Source: Methanosarcinales archaeon (lineage in GTDB: Archaea > Halobacteriota > Syntropharchaeia > Alkanophagales > Methanospirareceae). Taken from it: DNA of 36,364 bases. The stretch is taken from the NCBI GenBank assembly GCA_030611585.1, contig JAUWPM010000008.1, forward strand, positions 1 to 36,364. The letters are read 5' to 3'. The notes below the pieces were generated by a model. The model saw nothing but the letters and a program-made list of their open reading frames with translations, ran no database searches and was not told where the DNA came from. Each line of letters starts with the position of its first letter. The stretch's first letter is position 1. A program made the translations under genes and the position numbers. This document shows, piece after piece, positions 7,027 through 15,518 of this stretch.

Positions 7027-8238
7027 TCAAATTAACTTCTCAAGCCGCCGTGCGACCTCATCAATAAACTCTTCCGTGTACACAACTTTCTTCGCAGCCG
7101 GTTCCGCAAGCTTTGCCAGGTCCCCGGTCATTATCCCATCTCCTATCGTCTTTACCGTTGCGGCATCTAATTTATCCGCGAATACGCCAAGCTCCGGTAT
7201 GTCGTCAAGCTCTCCACGCTTTCTCAACGCGCCAGTCCATGCGAATATGAGTGCCACGGAGTTGGTAGACGTCCGCTCGCCCTTGAGGTACTTGTAATAA
7301 TGCTTCTGCACCGTGCCGTGCGCGGCTTCGTACTCGAAGTAGCCGTGCGGTGATACTAAGACTGAAGTCATCATCGCTAAGCTGCCGAACGAGGACGCAA
7401 GCATATCTGACATCACATCGCCATCGTAGTTCTTCAATGCCCAGAGCATGCCACCCTCCGACTTCATTATCCGTGCCACCGCATCGTCTATCAAGGTGTA
7501 GAAGTAGGTTATCCCCGCATCCTCAAACTTATCTTTATACTTCTCTTCGTAGACCTTCTCGAATATCTCCTTAAAATTGCTGTCATAGGTCTTGGATATG
7601 GTGTCCTTTGTGGAGAACCACAGGTCCACTCTCTGGTCAAGTGCGTAAGCGCAGCACGCCTCGGCAAAGCTAATTATTGATGCGTCAAGGTTGTGGATGC
7701 TCTGTATTATACCCGGTCCGTTGAACTCCTGTATCGTGTGCCTGACCTCTTCACCATTATTATTCGTGAACACGAGCTCCGCCTTCCCCGGTTCCTCAAC
7801 CCGGTACTCCACGTTCTTGTAAATATCGCCGTATGCATGCCTGCCCAATATGATTGGCTTTTTCCAGTTTCGCACTGTGGGTTTTATGTTCTTGACCATT
7901 ATGGGTGCTCTGAAGATAGTGCCATCCAGTATCGCACGGATCGTGCCGTTCGGGCTCTTCCACTGCTGCTTCAGGTTGTACTCATCCATCCGAGCTGCAT
8001 TTGGCGTTATCGTGGCGCATTTAACGCCCACGCCGTACCTCTTTATCGCCTCCGCAGCCTCTATAGTTATTCGATCATCGGTCTCATCTCGCTTCTCAAG
8101 TGCGAGGTCGTAATACTCGGTTTTGAGGTCAATATAAGGGCGGAGAAGCTGATCCTTCACCATACCCCACATTATCCTCGTCATCTCGTCCCCGTCCATC
8201 TCTACTAACGGAGTCTTCATCTGGATTTTATCAGTCAT
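7027..8238 (-). CDS. icd: NADP-dependent isocitrate dehydrogenase, type II (eukaryotic-like)
   Basis: Interconverts isocitrate and 2-oxoglutarate plus CO2 with NADP(H). The 403-residue length and the segments [49 protein letters not shown] and [11 protein letters not shown] are those of the homodimeric type II NADP enzymes of eukaryotes and some bacteria, not the type I enzyme usual in archaea. The C-terminal half has [12 protein letters not shown], which contains the coenzyme-binding loop and is typical of NADP specificity. The start at 8238 has no clear ribosome-binding site; ATG at 8220 is an alternative. The gene is 32 bases downstream of the VapC gene on the same strand and close to the aconitase/ATP-citrate lyase operon, so it could work in the same citrate branch. 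Horizontal acquisition is an inference. Confidence 0.95.
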   Translation of the reverse strand: MTDKIQMKTPLVEMDGDEMTRIMWGMVKDQLLRPYIDLKTEYYDLALEKRDETDDRITIEAAEAIKRYGVGVKCATITPNAARMDEYNLKQQWKSPNGTIRAILDGTIFRAPIMVKNIKPTVRNWKKPIILGRHAYGDIYKNVEYRVEEPGKAELVFTNNNGEEVRHTIQEFNGPGIIQSIHNLDASIISFAEACCAYALDQRVDLWFSTKDTISKTYDSNFKEIFEKVYEEKYKDKFEDAGITYFYTLIDDAVARIMKSEGGMLWALKNYDGDVMSDMLASSFGSLAMMTSVLVSPHGYFEYEAAHGTVQKHYYKYLKGERTSTNSVALIFAWTGALRKRGELDDIPELGVFADKLDAATVKTIGDGIMTGDLAKLAEPAAKKVVYTEEFIDEVARRLEKLI

Positions 8239-8270
8239 TTTTTATTTGTATAGGAAAATTTGAAACATTC

Positions 8271-8681
8271 TTAGATATTTTCTATAAATTTCACAAAATC
8301 CAAGTTGCTTACTCGTTCACAAAGCCTTCTATCGGCGGTGATAAAAGTGAGTTCTGTTTCCTTCGCCAATGCAACATAAAAGGCGTCATAAACAGTTATG
8401 TTATACTCAAAAGCAAGTGTAACCGCTGAGTTTATAGTCTCAGGTATCGGAGTGACTATATCCATATCCATGTCAAATATAGATGTTAAAGCGTCACTGA
8501 CATCATTAGCATCGAAATTTGAATTGTATCTTAAGGCGTTAGCCAGCTCGTACAATAACAAATCCGGCACGACAACTTTTTCTTCCCCCATTCTGATCCT
8601 TTCTCTTATCTCTAAGGCTTTGTCTGTATACTCTTCCTCTGAAAACCATTTCACAACAACGGATGCATCCAGGATAATCAT
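8271..8681 (-). CDS. vapC: PIN-domain toxin, VapC family
   Basis: 136-residue PIN-domain ribonuclease. The expected acidic active-site residues are present: D5 in MIILDASVVVKWF, E45 in LLYELANALRY, D99 in VYDAFYVALA and D117 in FITADRRL. The start at 8681 is chosen because its ATG overlaps the TGA of the upstream gene (ATGA); a longer frame to 8723 exists but would overlap that gene by 46 bases. The pairing with a small upstream gene is the standard VapBC layout. VapC toxins cleave tRNA or rRNA when freed from the antitoxin. Confidence 0.9.
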   Translation of the reverse strand: MIILDASVVVKWFSEEEYTDKALEIRERIRMGEEKVVVPDLLLYELANALRYNSNFDANDVSDALTSIFDMDMDIVTPIPETINSAVTLAFEYNITVYDAFYVALAKETELTFITADRRLCERVSNLDFVKFIENI

Positions 8682-8860
8682 CTTGAATCCCGCCATTTCC
8701 TGATTTCTTTTGCGCCACTCCATCCTTTAGATTTCTTTCTTAGTCTATCCTGAGTTGAAATAGCATTTTCTATTCTGGTTCTGTTTCTCAATCTCGCTCC
8801 CACGATTACCTCCAATCTCTTTTCCATTACATTTATTTTGTCTGTTCTTCCAATCCCCAT
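8678..8860 (-). CDS. Small VapB-like antitoxin
   Basis: 60-residue highly basic protein translated just before VapC, with a 4-base ATGA overlap. Start ATG 8860 is chosen because AAGGAGG lies 7 bases before it; the ATG at 8866 is only a base or so from that site. The sequence has the patterns EVIVGARLRNRTRIENAI and KKSKGWSGAKEIRKWRDSR. I do not recognise a standard AbrB or ribbon-helix-helix fold, so the antitoxin call rests mainly on position and size. Confidence 0.65.
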   Translation of the reverse strand: MGIGRTDKINVMEKRLEVIVGARLRNRTRIENAISTQDRLRKKSKGWSGAKEIRKWRDSR

Positions 8861-8893
8861 TTTCATTCCTCCTTATTTATGAATACGTTTGTA

Positions 8894-8902
8894 TTATTTA
8901 TA
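8894..8902 (-). promoter_or_regulatory. Likely TATA box of the toxin-antitoxin pair
   Basis: Minus-strand CTATAAATA centred near 8898 is about 38 bases before the antitoxin start. It predicts a leader of about 11 bases that contains the AAGGAGG ribosome-binding site. Confidence 0.5.
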
Positions 8903-9002
8903 GTCATTCCAGTAATAAATTGCAAACCACGAGATTTCACAAGATTAACACAAGACCGGAAATCAAAGAGAAGAAAAACGATTCCGGCTTCTTGATCTTT
9001 GC

Positions 9003-9212
9003 TTTTTCTCGTTGTATAAAGTATAACTGCCTTCTCTTTAAGACACAGATAACACTGATTAAGCGAGTTTAGAGGTTTAGCTCGTTAGCGGCTCAGTCAC
9101 ATAACCAAACCGCTAAACCGCCAAACCGCCATATTATCATCTGTGTTAATTAAGCCCTTTCAGGGCTTGCGGGACGTGGGCAGAGCCCACGAGCGTTAAT
9201 CTGTGTCTATAA
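9003..9212. repeat. Composite repeat element between the toxin-antitoxin genes and aclA
   Basis: 9003-9062 is a minus-oriented copy of the dispersed repeat (GTGTCTTAAAGAGAAGGCAG, TTATACTTTATACAACGAGAAA) that is not next to a start codon. 9107-9130 holds three tandem 8-bp units, AAACCGCT and two AAACCGCC. 9138-9150 and 9193-9211 (CATCTGTGTTAAT, GCGTTAATCTGTGTCTATA) form an inverted counterpart of the repeat's ACACAGATT units and match 21858-21890 closely. Two hairpins lie between them. This 368-base gap holds no gene that I can support. Confidence 0.75.
9152..9191 (-). terminator. Twin hairpins downstream of aclA
   Basis: Two perfect stem-loops lie back to back: AAGCCCT-ttt/c-AGGGCTT (9152-9168) and CGTGGGC-aga-GCCCACG (9175-9191). 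They lie 44-83 bases after the aclA stop on that gene's transcript and interrupt a repeat arm that is continuous at 21858-21890. No strong T run follows, so a role in 3' end protection or as an inserted repeat is as likely as termination. Confidence 0.45.
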
Positions 9213-9234
9213 ATAATTTATTTTCTTGTCTCTT

Positions 9235-11103
9235 CTATTCTGCTTTCCGGTATCGCAGTGCCTCTCTCTCACTGGGTAACAGATAGAGAACGTCGTCCCA
9301 GGGATGCCGGTACAGTCTGGAATGTAAGCGTTTCTGGTCTAAGTAGTGCCCGATCATACCGATCGTACGCCCCAACACGAACATGCCATTGAGCGTCCCA
9401 ATATTAATGATCTCGTCTATCTCCTCCTCCGTGTAAATACCCGTAGAGCGCAGAATATCAACGAACAGGATGCCTACACACCCATCCACGTTCAATATGA
9501 GATTGTTCCTCTTGGCGGTTGTTATCTGCTCCACCTCAAGTGCGAAGTCCAGCAGTTCGTGCTTTGGCAGATTGGTAAACGCCCACTCTTCGAGCAGCTT
9601 TACACGCATGTCCGGGTTCTGCACGCTCTTCACCCTGTGCCCTATCCCCGGGATGTTTATGTTCCTGGCTTTCATCTCGCCCACAAACTGCCCTGGCGTT
9701 AAACCTCTTTCCAGGGCGCCCTTGAAGTACTTGGCAGCATCGTCTATTGCACCCCCAAATCGCGGACCTATTGTCAGCACACCCGATGCCACTGCGGCTG
9801 TTAGGTCCTTGCCTGCCTTTGCGGTTACGATAGTATTATGTGCCGCACTCACACACGGGCCGTGATCTGCAGTTATCTTCAGCGCAAGTTCTAAGAACTC
9901 CGTAACGTACTTCGGTAAGCGCTTCTTAAACCACAGCAACGAGATAACGTCACCCACACCGTAGCCCTCCTTGATAACCCTGCTTATCGGTATGCCCGCA
10001 TACAGCAGTTCCTCGCCACGGTCGTCCGAGATCGTACTGATAATATTGGTGGTCTTCCTCATGGTTTGCGGATTGTAACCCGCGGGTATTTCCTGCGGCT
10101 CCACCTCCTCCTTCTCCTCTATGACTCCCCCGGCTTTTAGATCTTCGTACACCCTGCGTATGAGTTCACCAAGGTCATCGTATGAGCTGGGGACGTATGC
10201 CCCAGCCGACTTGAGTGCCGCGTTCTTTGCGTCCGCGGTCTCAGCCTCACCACGCGCCATTGCTCCCGCATGTCCAAATTGTACCTCGCTGGGAAATACC
10301 TTTGCGCACGTACCGGTAACCCAGGCTACCACCGGCTTCTTTATTCTGCCTTCTCTTATTGCATCTGCTATCTCGTACTCGTCCTTACCGCCCACCTCGC
10401 CAAGCATTACCATCATCTTTATGTTCGGGTTTGCCTCGTATCGCAGCAGGTGTTCAACGAGTGTTGAACCGGGATATTTATCCCCGCCGATGGCAACTCC
10501 CTCATACATACCGTCTGAATTCAGCGAGATCATATTTGCCATCTCGTTCATCATACCACCCGACTTCGAGACGAATCCGACGCTTCCGGGTCTGTAAAGT
10601 TTTGACATAAGGAGATTGGACAAAGCTCCGCCAGCATTGCCTATCTTGAAGGCGCCCGGTACAAAGCCACCGACCGTTGCAGGTCCGATGATCCACTTGC
10701 CCAGTTTCTTCCGCAAAGCAATGAGTTCCCTTGTCTGCCTTTCCGGTATACCCTCAGCAATGATGACTACCGTCTTAATGGTGGGATAGTTGAGCGCCTC
10801 AACGGAAACGTTGTAAGCCGAGCGGAAGGATGCGAAGTTAATGACCACGTCAGCCTCAGGATGCTTCTCCACCGCGGTTCCGAGACTGTTGTACATCGGG
10901 ATCAAAATCTCATGCCAGCCGAAGAAGACCTTCGTAAACCCTCTGCGGCCACCGCTGGGGTTCACAACCGCAGCTACGGATGGCTTCTCCTTCCCGGACA
11001 GATAGTCAAAGTCCAGCATTCTCTGAACCGCCGCTTCCTGGTTACCGAAAATGATGGCTGTTGTATCCCGGTCAAACAATACATAATCTGGTCTGATGGC
11101 CAT
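9235..11103 (-). CDS. aclA: ATP-citrate lyase, large subunit (CoA ligase plus citryl-CoA lyase domains)
   Basis: Subunit of the enzyme that converts citrate, CoA and ATP to acetyl-CoA and oxaloacetate. Residues 1 to about 330 match the succinyl-CoA-synthetase-alpha-like part, with FVSKSGGMMNEM and the phosphorylated histidine H278 in QFGHAGAMARGEAE. From about residue 355 to the end is a citrate-synthase-like domain with GPCVSAAHNTIV, NIPGIGHRVKS and NLILNVDGCVGILFVD, which hold the catalytic His, His and Asp. This fused arrangement separates true ACL from the two-enzyme citryl-CoA synthetase/lyase route. Length (622) fits bacterial AclA. ATG 11103 is chosen over an upstream GTG because GGAGGTGAT lies 8 bases before it; the aclB stop ends one base earlier. 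This is the last gene of the aconitase-aclB-aclA operon. Confidence 0.94.
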   Translation of the reverse strand: MAIRPDYVLFDRDTTAIIFGNQEAAVQRMLDFDYLSGKEKPSVAAVVNPSGGRRGFTKVFFGWHEILIPMYNSLGTAVEKHPEADVVINFASFRSAYNVSVEALNYPTIKTVVIIAEGIPERQTRELIALRKKLGKWIIGPATVGGFVPGAFKIGNAGGALSNLLMSKLYRPGSVGFVSKSGGMMNEMANMISLNSDGMYEGVAIGGDKYPGSTLVEHLLRYEANPNIKMMVMLGEVGGKDEYEIADAIREGRIKKPVVAWVTGTCAKVFPSEVQFGHAGAMARGEAETADAKNAALKSAGAYVPSSYDDLGELIRRVYEDLKAGGVIEEKEEVEPQEIPAGYNPQTMRKTTNIISTISDDRGEELLYAGIPISRVIKEGYGVGDVISLLWFKKRLPKYVTEFLELALKITADHGPCVSAAHNTIVTAKAGKDLTAAVASGVLTIGPRFGGAIDDAAKYFKGALERGLTPGQFVGEMKARNINIPGIGHRVKSVQNPDMRVKLLEEWAFTNLPKHELLDFALEVEQITTAKRNNLILNVDGCVGILFVDILRSTGIYTEEEIDEIINIGTLNGMFVLGRTIGMIGHYLDQKRLHSRLYRHPWDDVLYLLPSEREALRYRKAE

Positions 11104-11104
11104 T

Positions 11105-12391
11105 TCACCTATCACCTCCGTTCAGATTCTTTAGTGCAATCTTAACCACTTTTGTCATGTGCAGGTCAGGCCCGTGAACCTCCATATCCAGCCCCAATCT
11201 CTCACCTGCATTCCGAATCTTCTCCAGCCCCGCCTCGTAGTTCGGCCCGCCACGGCGCACGTAGATCTTTATGCCGTGTTCTTTTAGCTTCTCCGCGTAA
11301 TCATCAAGTGCATTTATTATCCCATCGAAGGTCTTTGCCACGTCCGTGAAGTTCGCTATTCCTCCGCCTATGATGAAGACTTTGCCGCCCTCAACCTTCT
11401 CCCTGGTCATCAAATCAAGTAATGTCCGTGCATACTCGTAGGTCTCGTCTGTGCTGGGATTGCCACTGTACTCACCGTAGTTCGCCAGCTCATCACCAAA
11501 TCCAAGATCTACCACGGTGTCCGCATAGATCACGCTTGCTCCCCCTCCTGCTACCATGGTCCATATTCTGCCCCGGGGATTTAGTATGGTGAGTTTCAGT
11601 GAGGCACCGCTCTTATCATCCAGTTCACTTATATACTGCTCCTCATGCCTTAATTCACGACCGAAGGGAACGGGAAACTCTACGTCCATCCAGTCCTCGT
11701 GGCAGAGGAATTGAGCGGTATCGTCCAATCGAGCCACGGTGTCTACCGGAAGGAACTCGCCGTCCTTAAAAGTGAATGGATTGAACTCTAAGAACCCAAA
11801 GTGCAGTTCACGATAAAAGCGGAATAAAGCGGTTATGAGGTCTCTGAAGGCAGTCCGCTCCTCATTGCTCACGCCATCTAAAATGGGAGAGAGGTCAACG
11901 TCCTCAATCTCCGTCTCCGCATCTATGGGAACGTTGACGGTTGTGACCTTGTCCCAGTTAGCCTCTATGTCCACGCCGCCCACAGGCGAGAAATGGATAT
12001 AATCACCCTCCTGATGACCGGTGAAGGCTAAGTAATACTCTTTATCGAGCTCTACGTAGGGCTGAACGAGGAAGTGCGTCAGTTTCCCGCTGGCTTTGCC
12101 CACCTCCACGGTGCTGTTCATCCTCCTCTCTATCCATCTTTTGGCATCGTTATAAGTGGTGCCCACTAATATGAGCCCGTGTTTGCCTCTCTTTCCAAAT
12201 AGTTGATCCGGCTTTACCGTCAGTTTATCCCTCTTCAACCAGGGCTTCTCATCACTTATGGCTTCTATGCTCTTTTCCGGTGTGACCAGAGCGACTTTGC
12301 CATGGTACGTAAACGTTCCGCCCGAAAACTTTACTATATGTTTAGCCAGAATCTTCTTGGCGTCATATTCCCTTATACCTCGTTGTGCCAT
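11105..12391 (-). CDS. aclB: ATP-citrate lyase, small subunit (ATP-grasp)
   Basis: 428-residue partner of AclA that carries the ATP-grasp and succinyl-CoA-synthetase-beta-like domain for citrate activation. It begins MAQRGIREYDAKKILAKHI, where the YDAKKIL helix is typical of ACL N-termini, and has KLTVKPDQLFGKRGKHGL, LEFNPFTFKDGEFLPVDTVA with the metal-binding Glu-Asn/Asp pattern, and the Gly-rich MVAGGGASVIYADTVVDLG. The last third (GGGIANFTDVAKTFDGI) corresponds to the CoA-ligase domain. GGGGGGATGA upstream of the ATG is the ribosome-binding site. The gene follows aconitase by 25 bases and is separated from aclA by one base, so the two subunits are translationally coupled. Confidence 0.94.
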   Translation of the reverse strand: MAQRGIREYDAKKILAKHIVKFSGGTFTYHGKVALVTPEKSIEAISDEKPWLKRDKLTVKPDQLFGKRGKHGLILVGTTYNDAKRWIERRMNSTVEVGKASGKLTHFLVQPYVELDKEYYLAFTGHQEGDYIHFSPVGGVDIEANWDKVTTVNVPIDAETEIEDVDLSPILDGVSNEERTAFRDLITALFRFYRELHFGFLEFNPFTFKDGEFLPVDTVARLDDTAQFLCHEDWMDVEFPVPFGRELRHEEQYISELDDKSGASLKLTILNPRGRIWTMVAGGGASVIYADTVVDLGFGDELANYGEYSGNPSTDETYEYARTLLDLMTREKVEGGKVFIIGGGIANFTDVAKTFDGIINALDDYAEKLKEHGIKIYVRRGGPNYEAGLEKIRNAGERLGLDMEVHGPDLHMTKVVKIALKNLNGGDR

Positions 12392-12416
12392 ATTTCATCC
12401 CCCCTATTCCATTCTC

Positions 12417-14351
12417 TCAGACTTTCGCCTTCACCCAGGGCAGTTTACCCCCGGTCTTCAATATCTCCGCGTCAAGTTGTGAAAGCGAGTGCGTAAGTTC
12501 AATCTCATTACCTTTTGTCAGATTCCTGAGTTTAACGTCGCCCCGCAAATCTCCTATAACCACCTCAAGATTATCGCCCATATCTACGGATTCGTAGTCC
12601 GCAGGATCCTTAAACGTCAGAGGCGCTATTCCAAAGTTTATCAAGTTGGCTAAATGTATGCGCGCGAACGACTTGACAATGACGGCTTTAACGCCTAAGT
12701 ACTTGGGTGCAAGTGCGGCATGCTCTCTGCTCGAGCCCTGGCCGTAGTTCTCACCGCCAATTATGAATCCACCGCCCTTCTCCAAAGCCCTTGCGGGAAA
12801 CTCAGGGTCAATCACCTCAAAAACATACTTAGAAATCTCCGGGATGTTGCTCCGCAATGGTAGGATCTTTGCGCCCGCAGGCATGATGTGGTCTGTGGTG
12901 AGGTTGTCCCCAACCTTAATGAGCACTTCTCCATTTAGAGTATCTGGCAGTGGCGGGAAATCCGGCAGCGACTTGATGTTTGGCCCCCTCACGATCACGA
13001 TTCCCACCGCGGCAGCCTCGTCAGGAGGAAGCGGAGGTATAAACATGTTATCATTAACTATGAACCGCGGTGGCATCTCTATTCTTGAATAATCACCGAG
13101 ATCTCGTGGGTCTGTGAGAACGCCCTTGATTGCAGTCGCAGCAGCTACTTCCGGACTCACGAGGAATACCTGTGCATCTTTTGTTCCGCTCCTGCCCTCG
13201 AAGTTCCGGTTGAAAGTTCGTACAGATACCGCATTAGATGACGGTGCGGCACCCATGCCTATGCACGGACCGCAAGCGTTCTCAAGTATTCGCGCACCCG
13301 CAGCTACGAGGTACCGCATCTCATCGCTCTCAATGAGATGCTCCACCACCTGCCTCGAGCCGGGATTTATCGTGAGATGCAGATTATCGGCAACCGTATG
13401 CCCTTTCAGTATGTTCGCCACGATTTTGAGGTCGCGTAGTGATGAGTTGGTGCATGAGCCGATTGCCACTTGCTGCACCTCCATTCCCGCAATCTCACTC
13501 ACCGGCTTGACCTTCCCGGGACTGTGCGGAAGGGCAGCCAGCGGCTCTAATTCGCTTAGATTAAGCTCCATGAGTTCATCGTATTCCGCATCGGAATCAG
13601 CCACAAGTGGTATCCATTGGTCTCCGCGTTCCTGCGCATCCATGAACGCCTTTGTCACCTCGTCACTTGGGAACACACTCGTAGTTGCTCCTGTTTCGGT
13701 GCCCATATTTGTTATTGTCGCTCGCTCTGGAACGCTAAGGGTCTTAACCCCCGGACCAAAGTACTCCAGCACTTTGCCCACACCGCCTTTGACGTCTATC
13801 CTCCGAAGAACCTCCAGTATGACGTCCTTGGCTGAGACCCAGTCAGGAAGCTTTCCTGTTAGTTTTATACCGACAACTCGGGGATACCTTATTCTGTACG
13901 GCATACCAGCCATCGAAACTGCTACGTCTAAGCCTCCTGCGCCTATGGCGAACGAACCTATACCGCCCGCAGTAGGCGTGTGGCTGTCGGAGCCAATCAG
14001 TGTCTTGCCCGGACATGCAAAACGTTCCAGATGGAGTTGGTGGCAGATGCCATTCCCCGGACGAGAGAAGTACAGACCGTATCTCCTGGCTACGGATTGT
14101 AGGTACCTGTGGTCATCAGGATTTTTGAAGTCCGTTTGCAGCGTGTTGTGATCAGCGTAGCTAACGCTTAATTCCGCTTTTACACGCGGTATACCGATGG
14201 CCTCGAACTGTAAGCAGGCCATGGTACCGGTTGCATCCTGAGTAAGCGTCTGATCAATCTTCAACGCAACCTCTTCCCCCGGAGCTATTTCACCCTCTAC
14301 TATATGCTCATTGAGTATCTTCTCTGCAACTGTTCCAGACATAGTAATCAT
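12417..14351 (-). CDS. acnA: Aconitate hydratase
   Basis: [4Fe-4S] enzyme interconverting citrate and isocitrate. Of 644 residues, the three cluster ligands are clear: C300 in AIGSCTNSS, and C360 and C363 in ENACGPCIGMG. The active-site segments IDQTLTQDATGTMA, LIGSDSHTPTAGG and GGENYGQGSSREHAALAP are also present. The length and these motifs fit the compact AcnA-type enzymes of about 640 residues found in Deltaproteobacteria and others, rather than the 890-residue AcnA or AcnB. ATG 14351 or ATG 14342 could be the start; a TATA box centred at 14369 would make a leaderless message beginning at 14342, and one near 14380 would suit 14351. It is the first gene of an operon with aclB and aclA, so citrate made or used here feeds straight into ATP-citrate lyase. 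Confidence 0.95.
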   Translation of the reverse strand: MITMSGTVAEKILNEHIVEGEIAPGEEVALKIDQTLTQDATGTMACLQFEAIGIPRVKAELSVSYADHNTLQTDFKNPDDHRYLQSVARRYGLYFSRPGNGICHQLHLERFACPGKTLIGSDSHTPTAGGIGSFAIGAGGLDVAVSMAGMPYRIRYPRVVGIKLTGKLPDWVSAKDVILEVLRRIDVKGGVGKVLEYFGPGVKTLSVPERATITNMGTETGATTSVFPSDEVTKAFMDAQERGDQWIPLVADSDAEYDELMELNLSELEPLAALPHSPGKVKPVSEIAGMEVQQVAIGSCTNSSLRDLKIVANILKGHTVADNLHLTINPGSRQVVEHLIESDEMRYLVAAGARILENACGPCIGMGAAPSSNAVSVRTFNRNFEGRSGTKDAQVFLVSPEVAAATAIKGVLTDPRDLGDYSRIEMPPRFIVNDNMFIPPLPPDEAAAVGIVIVRGPNIKSLPDFPPLPDTLNGEVLIKVGDNLTTDHIMPAGAKILPLRSNIPEISKYVFEVIDPEFPARALEKGGGFIIGGENYGQGSSREHAALAPKYLGVKAVIVKSFARIHLANLINFGIAPLTFKDPADYESVDMGDNLEVVIGDLRGDVKLRNLTKGNEIELTHSLSQLDAEILKTGGKLPWVKAKV

Positions 14352-14364
14352 CTTATAATTGGAA

Positions 14365-14384
14365 ATTTATAAACGCATATATCA
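14365..14384 (-). promoter_or_regulatory. Promoter of the aconitase-aclBA operon
   Basis: Two TATA-like boxes lie in tandem on the minus strand: GATATATG at 14377-14384 and TTTATAAAT at 14365-14373. Each is placed about 27-30 bases before one of the two candidate ATGs (14351 and 14342), suggesting leaderless transcription. Confidence 0.55.
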
Positions 14385-14399
14385 AATTTTCGATATTGT

Positions 14400-15428
14400 T
14401 CAGCGATGCCCATAAAGAACATTCTCTAACAGTTTTGCCACCGCAAAAGCGGGAAATGTGGCTGATACGTTCCGGTTATAGATAGAGGAAAGCGGTAAGA
14501 AGTGGATATTCAAGGAATCCGCGGCTTCTTTTGCGATGAAATCACCTATTCCCGTTGCTACTACCGTTTCCAACCCGTACTTCTCTTTCAATCTTCCTAT
14601 CGGAGTAATTAACTCCTCTACCTGCGTCTTCTTTACCTGCTCCGCAATGCTGACCGCGCCATCTTCTCCTATCTCTTCAAGGTCACTGCATACCACTCGG
14701 GATAGCCGTCGCATCGCACTCACTCTGCTTTTCTCTTCGTTTTCTCGACCCGAAAAGGCATAACTGTTCGGGCTGCTACAACTGTAATCAGCCTCCGTTA
14801 TGTATCCAAGAACGAGGTAAGCGTCTGCGGTTATTGCGAACAGCTCTGAAGAAACACCGCATTCCTCTCCTTTATCGCATATTGCGATTTTTTTCAGCAG
14901 TGCGGCAATATTGGTTCGCAATACCCCGGAATAGATTAATTCGCCGGTTTTGAGCCTTTCAAGGTCTGTTCTCTTCGCTTTTATGTCACCGCCCACAATT
15001 GGGATCACATCGGTTGTGGTGCTGCCGATATCAACGAATATCGCATCTTTGTACTGCTCAGCAATGAGCGTCGAGGATGCAAGCCAGTTTGTCGCTGCAA
15101 AGGAAAGCGGATCTTTATCTACCTCGGAGCCTGCTTTGAACGTGCAATTTATGTCAAAGAATTGGAGAGCTTTAAATGTAAATGTCGTGGCGAGTGCTTC
15201 TTTTATCTGTAAAACACCTTCTCGTTTCGTTTCAAAGCAGTCACTGAGTTCCCCGGTCATCACCGCGCCTACTGCTTCTATCTTAGTGCCAAATCTATGG
15301 TTTATTTCGGACAGCACCGCGTAAAGGCACTCCTTATTTCGCCATAAGGGTGCGTACAGTGAATCCACGAATCCGTCTGACGTGGCTATTTTTGTGTTTG
15401 CTCCTCCTACGTCTATACCTACGAACAT
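14400..15428 (-). CDS. mfnF: Hydantoinase/oxoprolinase-family protein, likely methanofuran biosynthesis MfnF
   Basis: 342-residue protein of the ASKHA (sugar kinase/actin) fold. It has the phosphate-1 motif MFVGIDVGGANTKIA at the N-terminus and phosphate-2 motif FVDIGSTTTDVIPI near residue 135, then a Gly-rich third motif VVATGIGDFIAKEA. These fit COG1548, the H4MPT-linked C1-transfer group, whose studied member MfnF joins the furan and tyramine-glutamate parts of methanofuran. The gene is monocistronic; the stop is 48 bases from the aconitase start on the same strand. It diverges from grpE, with a TATA-like TTTTTAAAT at 15448-15456 that predicts a near-leaderless message. The presence of this gene supports a C1-metabolising archaeon. 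Family is firm; the exact MfnF function is inferred. Confidence 0.8.
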   Translation of the reverse strand: MFVGIDVGGANTKIATSDGFVDSLYAPLWRNKECLYAVLSEINHRFGTKIEAVGAVMTGELSDCFETKREGVLQIKEALATTFTFKALQFFDINCTFKAGSEVDKDPLSFAATNWLASSTLIAEQYKDAIFVDIGSTTTDVIPIVGGDIKAKRTDLERLKTGELIYSGVLRTNIAALLKKIAICDKGEECGVSSELFAITADAYLVLGYITEADYSCSSPNSYAFSGRENEEKSRVSAMRRLSRVVCSDLEEIGEDGAVSIAEQVKKTQVEELITPIGRLKEKYGLETVVATGIGDFIAKEAADSLNIHFLPLSSIYNRNVSATFPAFAVAKLLENVLYGHR

Positions 15429-15518
15429 GGACTTGGACCTTTACCAAATTTAAAAATAGAAGTTAAGTAAAGAACATAGTGTTTCTTGGACGAGGTTTAT
15501 TGTTCCATTTATTGAGAG

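Noticed and set aside
9235-12391. AclBA as succinyl-CoA synthetase
   Set aside because: The large subunit has a full C-terminal citrate-synthase-like domain with catalytic His and Asp segments, which succinyl-CoA synthetase lacks.
13114-14151. 345-codon plus-strand open frame opposite aconitase
   Set aside because: It lies wholly antisense to a certain aconitase gene; its Ser/Arg/Pro-rich composition is that of a reverse-frame shadow.
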